From Sphingomonas sanxanigenens DSM 19645 = NX02 (lineage in GTDB: Bacteria > Pseudomonadota > Alphaproteobacteria > Sphingomonadales > Sphingomonadaceae): DNA of 64,000 nucleotides. The notes beneath the pieces are model-generated. The model worked only from the letters and a program-made list of their open reading frames with translations, was not told the DNA's origin and did no database searches. The translations under genes and the position numbers were made by a program. This document shows, piece after piece, positions 1-7,380 of this stretch (positions are counted from its first letter, which is position 1; each line of letters opens with the position of its first letter). The stretch lies in NCBI RefSeq assembly GCF_000512205.2, contig NZ_CP006644.1, forward strand, positions 4,664,501 to 4,728,500, read 5' to 3'.

Positions 1-2
1 TC

Positions 3-428
3 CATCTCGGCAAGGTCAGCGTGCCGGTGCCGCGCGGGCCGGCGGGCACGGTCGCGATCGAATGCCGCTTCAGCTACGACGCCTCGGGCCTGCTGGAGGT
101 GGACGTCACCGTGCCGCAGACCGGCACCACCCGCCAGCTGGTGATCTGCGACGAAGAGGATGCCGCGGCCGACCGCGACATCGAGGGACGGCGCAAGGCG
201 CTCGCCGCGCTCAAGGTCCACCCGCGCGAGGAGGATCGCAACGCCGCGACGCTCGCGCGTGCCGGCCGCTGCTATGAATCGCTGCTGAGGGAGCGGCGCG
301 ACTATATCGGCAAGGTCATCACCCACTTCCTGTCGGTGCTCGACGCGCAGGAACCGCGCGCGATCGAGGAAGCCCGCGGCAATCTCGAGGCGCTGCTCGA
401 TGAAATCGAGGGTGAGCGCTACTTGTGA
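3..428 (+). CDS. Hsp70 family chaperone, C-terminal part (HscC-like)
   Basis: Only the end of the gene lies in the window; the reading frame is open from base 3. The visible 141 residues start in the beta-sandwich substrate-binding domain: a segment of the type LGKVSVPVPRGP followed by RFSYDASGLLEVDV matches the DnaK/HscC consensus (LGEI.. / RFSYDANGILEVDV). A short helical lid follows and the protein ends without a DnaK-type EEVD tail, which fits the short HscC type. The stop overlaps the GTG start of the next gene by four bases, and that gene encodes a J-domain-like protein, the same pairing seen for E. coli hscC with djlB/djlC. The ATPase domain is outside the window, so subfamily is inferred from the lid and the neighbour. 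Confidence 0.85.
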   Translation, partial: HLGKVSVPVPRGPAGTVAIECRFSYDASGLLEVDVTVPQTGTTRQLVICDEEDAAADRDIEGRRKALAALKVHPREEDRNAATLARAGRCYESLLRERRDYIGKVITHFLSVLDAQEPRAIEEARGNLEALLDEIEGERYL

Positions 429-2146
429 GCCGCCCCGGCTGGCCCTGGGACAGGCTGGGGATCGGGCGAACGCCGGATACACGCGCGATCCGCCGCGCCT
501 ATGCCACCGCGCTCAAGGCGATCGACCCCGAAACCGATCCCGACGCCTTCCGGGCACTGCGCGAGGCCTATGAGCAGGCGCTGGCGTTGGCGCCCTATGC
601 CGCCGACGCGCCGGAGGAAGACGACGAGGTCGACGGGGACGCGGCGGACGGGGACGCGTTCGGGCACGAGGACGATGCCGCGTCGGCCGAGCCGTTGCAC
701 TGGCGGGGGCCGGACGACGCCGACGCCGGACCCGGCACCGTCGAATGGGCGATCGGCAGCGAGACGGATGACGGCTGGCCGGCCGATCCCGATCCATTCC
801 CGCAATCGGACGCGCCCGACGCGCCAGACGCGCTCGAACAGGCGATCGGGCGGCTCCACGCGCAGCTTTGCGACGAGGGCGCCGCACCGGATGAGCTGGC
901 GCGCAGCGCCGAGGCCGTGCTCGCCGCGATCGATGTCGCGCCGCTCGATCGCGCCGACGAAGCCGAACGCTGGCTGTGCCACATGCTGATCGAGCGCTCG
1001 CCACGATCCGATCCGGTGCTGATCCCCGTCGCCCGCCATTTCGGCTGGCACCGCGAGGCGGCGACCTATCGGCGGAACATGCCGATCGCGCAGGTGGTCG
1101 AGCGCGCGCGCGCCGCGCATTATCGCGACAACAGCCTGCTCCGCACGGCGGGGGCCCGCCGCGCCTGGGCGCTGCTGACGGGCAAGGTCGCGCCCAGCCG
1201 TTTCTGGCCGGTGACCGCCGTCGATCGCTTCCGGATCGCCGTTCTGCTCGACCGGATCCGCAACGACCATCCCGTGCTGGAGGATGATTTCGATCCCCGC
1301 GCGCTCGCCTGGTGGCAGGCACGCGCGGACGAATGGCGGCGGATCAAGGCGATTGCAGGCTGGCTGCTGATCGTGGCGCCCGCCATCGCCGCCGCGATCG
1401 CCGGGACGATGCCGCGCGGAGACGCGCCCTTCCTCTGGACCTATCCGCCGGTGGCAGCCGCGATCAGCCTCGCCGGCCTCGCCTATCGGCACAGGACGGC
1501 CCAGCCGCCGACCCCATGGGTAGCTGTCGCGCTCGCTTTGCTGTTCCTGCTGTTGCCGCTGGCTGCGCTGGTCCCGGCGACGACGGCGTCGGTGCTGTTG
1601 CTCGCGGTTGCGTCCGTGATCGGCTTCGTCTTCACCGCCGGCCCCGCCCCCGCCGTCGAGCACCCGCCGCAAACCCTGCTCGCCTTGCTGCACCGCCATG
1701 GCTTGCTGCTGATCGGCACCATCCTGCTGTGGCACGGCGTCGGGCGCATGGACTGGACGCCCTGGCTGCAGATCGCGCTGCCCGCCGGCGTGCTGGGGGT
1801 GGCGGCCGTCTTCCTGCAGGATCGGGCGGAACTGTGGCTGGCGCAGCGGACGCGCGCGCAGCGACGCGTCAGCCGGATTGCGCTGATGCTGCTGTCGCTC
1901 GCCCTCGCCGCCGCCTGGCTGCCCGAGGTGAACACGCATGTCCCGAACGGTGTGCCGCTGGCGGCATCGGCGATGGCGATCGTCGCGCAGCACCTGCTGG
2001 TCTCCGCCCCCGCCCTCCGCCGCAGCCAGATGGCGGGCGTGCTGTTCGTGCCGCTGTGGATCGCGGTGATCTACGGGCCGGGCGCGCTGCTGCTGCTGGC
2101 GACCCTGGTCTTCATCCTCGCGCTGCGCGCGGCGTGGCACGAATGA
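425..2146 (+). CDS. Membrane-anchored J-domain-like co-chaperone (DjlB/DjlC type)
   Basis: 573-residue protein with GTG start overlapping the Hsp70 stop, so translation is probably coupled. Residues about 6-55 (WDRLGIGRTPDTRAIRRAYA onward, then ALREAYEQAL) align with the helix II/III core of a J domain, but the HPD tripeptide is replaced by a stretch containing IDPETDPDAF, as in the divergent J-like proteins encoded beside hscC in enterobacteria. Residues about 60-150 are acidic and low in complexity. From about residue 305 to the end there are seven or eight hydrophobic segments, so the protein should sit in the inner membrane with the J-like domain in the cytoplasm. Likely role: recruits the upstream Hsp70 to the membrane. 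Function is inferred from family and context. Confidence 0.75.
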   Translation: MSRPGWPWDRLGIGRTPDTRAIRRAYATALKAIDPETDPDAFRALREAYEQALALAPYAADAPEEDDEVDGDAADGDAFGHEDDAASAEPLHWRGPDDADAGPGTVEWAIGSETDDGWPADPDPFPQSDAPDAPDALEQAIGRLHAQLCDEGAAPDELARSAEAVLAAIDVAPLDRADEAERWLCHMLIERSPRSDPVLIPVARHFGWHREAATYRRNMPIAQVVERARAAHYRDNSLLRTAGARRAWALLTGKVAPSRFWPVTAVDRFRIAVLLDRIRNDHPVLEDDFDPRALAWWQARADEWRRIKAIAGWLLIVAPAIAAAIAGTMPRGDAPFLWTYPPVAAAISLAGLAYRHRTAQPPTPWVAVALALLFLLLPLAALVPATTASVLLLAVASVIGFVFTAGPAPAVEHPPQTLLALLHRHGLLLIGTILLWHGVGRMDWTPWLQIALPAGVLGVAAVFLQDRAELWLAQRTRAQRRVSRIALMLLSLALAAAWLPEVNTHVPNGVPLAASAMAIVAQHLLVSAPALRRSQMAGVLFVPLWIAVIYGPGALLLLATLVFILALRAAWHE

Positions 2147-2227
2147 TGGCGGACCTGCGCCGGGCCGCGCGACCGCGGATCATTACGGGTCTTTCCCGTG
2201 GCGACCGCCGTCGATAGAGGAGCGCGG

Positions 2228-3820
2228 ATGCGCAGCGAAGACAGCAACACCCCGTGGTGGGAACGCCGGACCACCATGGTCCTGCTGACGCTGATCGCCT
2301 TCGTGCCGCTGCTGTGGCCCGATATCCCGCCGATGGTGGACCTGCCGGGCCATATGGGCCGCTATCGCATCCAGCTCGACCTCGCCACCTCGCCCTTCCT
2401 GAAGCAGTGGTACAGTTTCGACTGGGCGCTGATCGGCAATCTCGGCGTCGACCTGCTGATCGAGCCGCTGCACTGGCTCGGACTGGGGCTGGAGCCTTCG
2501 GTCAAACTGATCGTGATGACGATCCCGCCGCTGACGGTGGCGGGCTTCCTGCTGGTGGCGCGCGAGGTGCACGGCCGCGTGCCGCCGACCGCGATGTTCG
2601 CGCTGCCGCTGGCGTTCAACTTCCCATTCATCTTCGGCTTCGTGAATTTCGCGCTGTCGATGGCGCTCGCCTTCATCGCGTTCGGGCTGTGGCTGCGGAT
2701 GGCGCGGACCGGCCATCTTCGGCTGCGCGCGATCGTCTTCGTTCCGATTTCCTGCGCGGTGTGGGTGACCCACGCCTTCGGCTGGGGCACGCTGGGCGTG
2801 CTCGCCTTCTCCGCCGAGCTGATCCGCGCGCTCGATCGGGGCGACAGGTTCGTCCGCGCCTGCTTCCGCGCGGGCATCAACTGCCTGCCGCTCACCCCGC
2901 CGATGGTGCTGATGCTGGTGTGGCGCGGCCAGGATCCGACCGCGCAGACCGGGGACTGGTTCAACTGGCAGGCCAAGATCTCCTGGTTCGCGATGGTGCT
3001 GCGCGACCGCTGGCTGATCTGCGACATGCTGTCGCTGGCGGTGCTGATCATCGTGATGCTGGAGGCGCTGCGCGACAAGCGGCTGACCTTCTCGCGCAAC
3101 CTCGCCATCTCCGCCTTGTTCCTGCTCGCGGTGTTCATCATCCTGCCGCGCATCGTCTTCGGATCCGCCTATGCGGACATGCGGCTCGCGCCCTTCATGG
3201 TGGCGGTGGCGCTGATCGCGATCCGGCCGCGCCCCGAAACCGACCTCAGGTTCCGGCGCAGCGTCGCGGTGGTGGCGGCGCTGTTCATGGTGCTGCGGCT
3301 GGGCGCCAACACCGCCAGCTTCTGGCTGTTCGACCGCGCGTACGACCGCGAACTCGCCGCGCTGGACCATGTGCCGCGCGGCGCGCGGATGATGTCCTAC
3401 GTCGGCAAGGATTGCGTCACGCCGTGGATGATGCACCGCTTCGAGCATATGCCGGGGCTGGCGATCGTGCGGCGGGAGGCCTTTTCCAACGATCAGTGGG
3501 TGGCGGCCGGCGCGCAGCTCGTCCGCACCCATTTCCCGACCGGCTGGCGCTATTCGCGTGACCCGTCGCAGATCGTCACCGGCCCGCGCTGCCGTGGCGA
3601 GGTGTGGTGGCCGCTCAATCGCTCGCTCGCGCATCTGCCGCGCGAGCGTTTCGACTATGTCTGGCTGATCGCGCCGCGCCGCCACGACCCGCGGCTGATG
3701 GAAGGCATGACCGAGATCTGGCGCCAGGGCAGCAGCAGCCTCTGGCGCATCGACAGCCGCGCCGCGCCCGCCGCCGCCGCCGACTATCCGATCCCGCCCC
3801 GCATCATCCGGGTGCGATAG
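2228..3820 (+). CDS. Polytopic inner-membrane protein, function unknown (GT-C-like topology)
   Basis: 530 residues with about ten hydrophobic helices. The ATG at 2228 was chosen because GAGGAGC lies 5-12 bases upstream; an in-frame ATG at 2198 lacks a ribosome site. Soon after the first helix there is an extracytoplasmic loop with the motif DLPGHMGRYR; an acidic residue in this loop is typical of GT-C membrane glycosyltransferases, but I see no further diagnostic motif. The C-terminal 130 residues (after FWLFDRAYDRELAALDHVP) are soluble-looking and contain CVTPWMMHRF and WWPLNRS. It stands alone, head-to-tail after the J-like gene by about 80 bases and convergent with the next gene. I do not recognise a named family. 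Confidence 0.7.
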   Translation: MRSEDSNTPWWERRTTMVLLTLIAFVPLLWPDIPPMVDLPGHMGRYRIQLDLATSPFLKQWYSFDWALIGNLGVDLLIEPLHWLGLGLEPSVKLIVMTIPPLTVAGFLLVAREVHGRVPPTAMFALPLAFNFPFIFGFVNFALSMALAFIAFGLWLRMARTGHLRLRAIVFVPISCAVWVTHAFGWGTLGVLAFSAELIRALDRGDRFVRACFRAGINCLPLTPPMVLMLVWRGQDPTAQTGDWFNWQAKISWFAMVLRDRWLICDMLSLAVLIIVMLEALRDKRLTFSRNLAISALFLLAVFIILPRIVFGSAYADMRLAPFMVAVALIAIRPRPETDLRFRRSVAVVAALFMVLRLGANTASFWLFDRAYDRELAALDHVPRGARMMSYVGKDCVTPWMMHRFEHMPGLAIVRREAFSNDQWVAAGAQLVRTHFPTGWRYSRDPSQIVTGPRCRGEVWWPLNRSLAHLPRERFDYVWLIAPRRHDPRLMEGMTEIWRQGSSSLWRIDSRAAPAAAADYPIPPRIIRVR

Positions 3821-3833
3821 AGGCCCGTCGGCG

Positions 3834-5057
3834 CTACCGGCACGGCCCCCACTGCACCGCCTCGAACCGGTCGGCGTTGCGGTTGGCGCCGCGCAGCGAC
3901 GCCAGCGTCGGCACCGGCCCCGCGCGCAATATCGCATTGTACCAGCCGATCTGGCCGCCGAGCGCGGGGATACGCCGATTGATCTCCAGCGCGACGGGGG
4001 GCCACCCGGGCGCGCCGACCGCAAACATCTCGCTTTCCGAATCGCCGAACGCGTCGCCGCCGCTGCCGCACGCGATCCGCGTCGCCGACAGCCCCTCCGC
4101 CCGCAGCGCCGCCGGCACCTCGAACGCGCCGACGCCGCCGCTTTCCTGCCACGAGAAGGCAGCCGTCTCGATCCGGCCGCCCCCGCCGATCGCGACGTGA
4201 AAATCGCCGAGGTTGCCGTTCGCCGCGATCGTTTGTGGCGCGACCGGCGGATCGTTGCGCGGCGCCCATCGCACCGTCGGCAGCGCCGCCTTGGCCGCCG
4301 CCACGCCCTGCAGCGCCGCCGGTGCCCGCTGCAGCAGGCCGATCATCGCGCGCGCCACCGGCCGGCTCGCGACGATACGCGACCAGTGCGCGCCGCACGT
4401 CTGCTTGATGTCACCCGCCGGCAGCCCCGCGCGCTGCCGCTCCGCGCGGCATTCCGCCAGCATCTCGGCCTGCGATCTGGGCGCCGGAGCCGCCGGTGCG
4501 GGGGCGATGACCGGCCGGTTGCCGCCGGATGCCGGTGGCGCCGCCGCCCCTTTGGCCTGCGCGCCACTGACCGGAACCGCGTCGAAGCGCCGGCCAGCGG
4601 CGTCGTAGCGCAGCTGATAGCCGCACAGCGGGCTGGCGCCGCACGCCTGCCCCACCTTCACCACCTGGACCAGCAGCGGCGTATGCTGGACGAGGCGATA
4701 GCCCGCGACGATGCTGCGCCATGCACTGAAAGCGGCACCGTCCGGCTCGGTCACGAAGATTTCCAGCACCGAGGCACCGACCACGCGGAACACGCCCTCC
4801 TGCCCCGTGCAGCCATAGCGCCCCTCGCTCAGCAGATAATCGGGCACCCCATCGCCGCTATAGTCGTGGATGAAGAGATAGGGCCGGGGATTGGGGCGGC
4901 CGCCGGCGGCGCGGCAGCGCGCGTCGAGATCGGCGATGCGCGCCTGCACCTGCTGCGGCATATCGGCGGGGAACCGGTCCGCCGGCATCTGCGCCGGCAG
5001 CGCCATCGGCGCGGCGAGGCCGACAAGCAGGGTCAGGGCAGGCAACGCTCTGGTCAT
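3834..5057 (-). CDS. Secreted protein of unknown function
   Basis: About 407 residues beginning with a classical signal peptide (MTRALPALTLLVGLAAPMALPAQ). Two adjacent ATGs occur (5060 and 5057); GGAGG is two bases from the first and five from the second, so the second is preferred. The mature part has an FG-GAP/EF-like turn (HDYSGDGVPDYLL), several cysteine pairs (RYGCTG, ACGASPLCGYQL), a Pro/Ala linker, then a second cysteine-containing region ending NRNADRFEAVQWGPCR. Probably periplasmic with disulfides; the neighbouring DsbA-like gene may be relevant. It is convergent with the membrane protein gene (13 bases between stops). No family recognised. Confidence 0.65.
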   Translation of the reverse strand: MTRALPALTLLVGLAAPMALPAQMPADRFPADMPQQVQARIADLDARCRAAGGRPNPRPYLFIHDYSGDGVPDYLLSEGRYGCTGQEGVFRVVGASVLEIFVTEPDGAAFSAWRSIVAGYRLVQHTPLLVQVVKVGQACGASPLCGYQLRYDAAGRRFDAVPVSGAQAKGAAAPPASGGNRPVIAPAPAAPAPRSQAEMLAECRAERQRAGLPAGDIKQTCGAHWSRIVASRPVARAMIGLLQRAPAALQGVAAAKAALPTVRWAPRNDPPVAPQTIAANGNLGDFHVAIGGGGRIETAAFSWQESGGVGAFEVPAALRAEGLSATRIACGSGGDAFGDSESEMFAVGAPGWPPVALEINRRIPALGGQIGWYNAILRAGPVPTLASLRGANRNADRFEAVQWGPCR

Positions 5058-5145
5058 CATCGCCTCCGTCGAACGGTCCAGGGCAACGCTACACGAACAG
5101 CATGACCGGGCCGCAGGCACCTCCCGGCCGGAAACCTCGGGTCGA

Positions 5146-5904
5146 TCAGCCCTTCGGCTTGCGCGCGTTGGCGATCGCCGCCTTCAGCGCATCATAGCCG
5201 ACCGCGCCGCTGAGAATCTGGTCGCCCACCACCCAGCTCGGCGTGCCGCTGCCGCCGATGCTGCCGAACATCGCATGATTGGCCTGAATCTCGGCGGTCA
5301 CGTCGTCACCGGCCGCGGCGGCGGTTGCGGCCGCGACATCCAGCCCGGCGCGACGCTGCGCCTCGGCGACGCTCGCGGGCGAGACCGGGCCGCCGGAAAA
5401 GAGCGCGTTGTGGAACGCCGCATATTTGCCCTGCCCCTGCTTCGCGGCGGCGAGCGCCGCGCGCGCCGCGGTCAGGCTTTCCTCGCTGAGGATCGGCAGC
5501 TCGCGGAACACGACCTTGAGCCTGGGATCCTCGGCGACCAGCCGCTCGACCACCGGCAGGCTGGCGCGGCAATAGCCGCAATTATAGTCGGTGAACTCGA
5601 CGAGCACGACATCGGCGTCGGCGGCGCCCATCCAGGCACCGCCGAAGGGCTTCGTCAGCCGGTTGCCGCTCTGCGCCACCGCGGCGGCGTTCTGCTTGTC
5701 GCGGAGCCGCTCCATCGCCTCGGGCAGCAGTTCGGGATTGGCGAGCACATAGTCGCGCACGATCGTCTCGACATGCATCTTGTCGGCGCCGCCGCCCCCG
5801 GCCAGCACCACGCCGCCGGCGCCGATCGCGCCGCCAAGCACACCCGCCGCCAGCGGCACCAGCCATCGGCCGATGCCGCGTCGCTCCGTCACCGCGGCGT
5901 TCAT
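5146..5904 (-). CDS. DsbA-family thiol oxidoreductase
   Basis: 252 residues. An N-terminal membrane anchor (GRWLVPLAAGVLGGAIGAGG) is followed by a helical linker and a thioredoxin-fold domain with active site NCGYCRAS (about residues 107-114) and a cis-Pro region GGSGTPSWVVGDQ. This is the layout of alphaproteobacterial DsbA/ScsC-type exported thiol oxidoreductases. The CGYC dipeptide differs from E. coli DsbA CPHC, so the redox role (oxidase or isomerase) cannot be fixed from sequence. The start ATG overlaps the stop of the M48 protease gene (ATGA), with AGGAGAG about nine bases upstream inside that gene: a translationally coupled pair. Confidence 0.88.
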   Translation of the reverse strand: MNAAVTERRGIGRWLVPLAAGVLGGAIGAGGVVLAGGGGADKMHVETIVRDYVLANPELLPEAMERLRDKQNAAAVAQSGNRLTKPFGGAWMGAADADVVLVEFTDYNCGYCRASLPVVERLVAEDPRLKVVFRELPILSEESLTAARAALAAAKQGQGKYAAFHNALFSGGPVSPASVAEAQRRAGLDVAAATAAAAGDDVTAEIQANHAMFGSIGGSGTPSWVVGDQILSGAVGYDALKAAIANARKPKG

Positions 5905-7241
5905 CGTCTGCGTCTCTCCTGTTCGACCTGCGCCTGCGACACCATCGCGATATCCTGCGCGCGCAGCCAGTCGGCCGAGCCTTCGGGGATGCCGCTCATC
6001 GCCATTTGCGCGCTGGTGAGCGCCAGCCGTGCCTGACCCAGCATGTTGTAGCGTTCGGCGGTCGCCAGCGCCGCGCGCGGCCTGTCCCCCTCGCGCTCGT
6101 AGACGACGCCCAGCTGATACCAAGCGAAGGGATTGTCGTTGTCGCGCGCCACTGCCGCGCGCAGCACCCGGCGCGCCTCGGCGAAATTGGCGGGATCCTC
6201 GGTCGCGATCAGCGCATGACCGAACAGGGCCGCGATCAGCGGCGCGTTGCCGGTGCGCTGGGTCGCCTCGCGCAGCGGCCCCAGCGCCTCGACCGGCTTG
6301 CCGGATTCGAGCAGGATCTGCCCTTCCAGCTCGAGATAATAGGGATCGTGCGGGCGCATCGCGAGCAGCGCCGAGACCTCGGTCTGCGCCTTGTCGGGAT
6401 AGGCCGATTTGTGCCACGCATAGGCACGCGCATAGCGCGACGGCTCACCATTATTGCCTTCGGGGTAGAGCCGCAGCGTCGTCGCCGGCTCGCTTACGAA
6501 GCCGACGAGCTTCGCCTTCACCCGCTGGAATCGCGACTCGAGCGCGGGATCGGTCTTCACGTTCCACGCCGGATCGGCGCGATACTGGCCTTCGAGGATC
6601 GAAACGCGCTCGCCGCTCAGCGGGTGGGTGCGCGCATAGCTGTCTTCCTGCGGGATGCCGAGGCGGAATTCCAGGTTCTGCAGCTTCTTGAAGAAGGCGA
6701 TCGAGCCCTGGCCGCTGATCCCGGCCTTGCTGAGATAGGAGGCGCCGGCCTGGTCGGCGCTCGATTCCTGCGTGCGGGTGAAGGCCAGGAACTTGCCCAT
6801 CGCCGCCTGCTGGCCCGCGGAAAGAATGCCCATCCCCGCCTCGCCCGCGCCGGCCGCGATCGCCGCGGCACCCAGCAGCAGGCTGACGATGCTGATGCCC
6901 GTCGCCGCCTTCGCGCCTTCCGAGAAGCGCACGACATGGCCGCCGGCGACGTGGCCGAGTTCGTGGGCGATGACGCCCTGGACTTCGTTGGTGTTGTCGG
7001 CAGCGGCGATCAGCCCGCTGTGAATGTAGACGACCTGGCCACCGGCGACGAAGGCGTTGATCTCCCTGTCGTTGATCACGACGACCTTGACGTTGCGCGG
7101 ATCGAGACCGGCGGCGGCGATCAGCGGCCGCGACATGTCGTCGAGCAGCGCCTCGGTCTCGGCATCGCGCAGGATCGATTGCGCGGCGGCCGGGCGCGCG
7201 AACAGCGCGAGGCACAGCACCAGCGCGGTGACGAGGCGCAT
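5901..7241 (-). CDS. M48 metalloprotease with TPR domain (BepA-like)
   Basis: 446 residues from the chosen start, which yields a clean signal peptide (MRLVTALVLCLALFARPAAA). An upstream in-frame ATG at 7292 would add 17 charged residues and has GGAG directly abutting it, so it is less likely. The peptidase domain has the zinc motif HELGHVAGGH and a downstream glutamate region (ESSADQAGASYL). The C-terminal half is made of TPR-like helices (LEGQILLESGKPVEALGPLR, AWYQLGVVYEREGD). BepA/YfgC proteins degrade stalled LptD/BamA complexes in the periplasm, so this is likely envelope quality control, coupled to the DsbA-like protein that could help disulfide assembly of LptD. Confidence 0.88.
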   Translation of the reverse strand: MRLVTALVLCLALFARPAAAQSILRDAETEALLDDMSRPLIAAAGLDPRNVKVVVINDREINAFVAGGQVVYIHSGLIAAADNTNEVQGVIAHELGHVAGGHVVRFSEGAKAATGISIVSLLLGAAAIAAGAGEAGMGILSAGQQAAMGKFLAFTRTQESSADQAGASYLSKAGISGQGSIAFFKKLQNLEFRLGIPQEDSYARTHPLSGERVSILEGQYRADPAWNVKTDPALESRFQRVKAKLVGFVSEPATTLRLYPEGNNGEPSRYARAYAWHKSAYPDKAQTEVSALLAMRPHDPYYLELEGQILLESGKPVEALGPLREATQRTGNAPLIAALFGHALIATEDPANFAEARRVLRAAVARDNDNPFAWYQLGVVYEREGDRPRAALATAERYNMLGQARLALTSAQMAMSGIPEGSADWLRAQDIAMVSQAQVEQERRRR

Positions 7242-7336
7242 CAGCACCGAACGGCCTTGCCGATCGCGTCGGGGCTCGATTGCGCGACTCATCTCCGCTT
7301 CATTCCGATGCCCGCCTGAATGACGCCTGAAGTCGC

Positions 7337-7365
7337 TGCCCGGCCGGCGCGGAGCCGGCCGGGCA
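7337..7365 (-). terminator. Strong hairpin after rne
   Basis: A perfect 12-bp inverted repeat (7337-7348 with 7354-7365, loop of five) lies 16 bases after the rne stop codon and before the protease gene on the same strand. No U-tract follows in the leftward direction, so it may be a Rho-dependent terminator aid or an mRNA 3'-end stabiliser rather than a canonical intrinsic terminator. Confidence 0.6.
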
Positions 7366-7380
7366 GATGGACCTTGTCGA

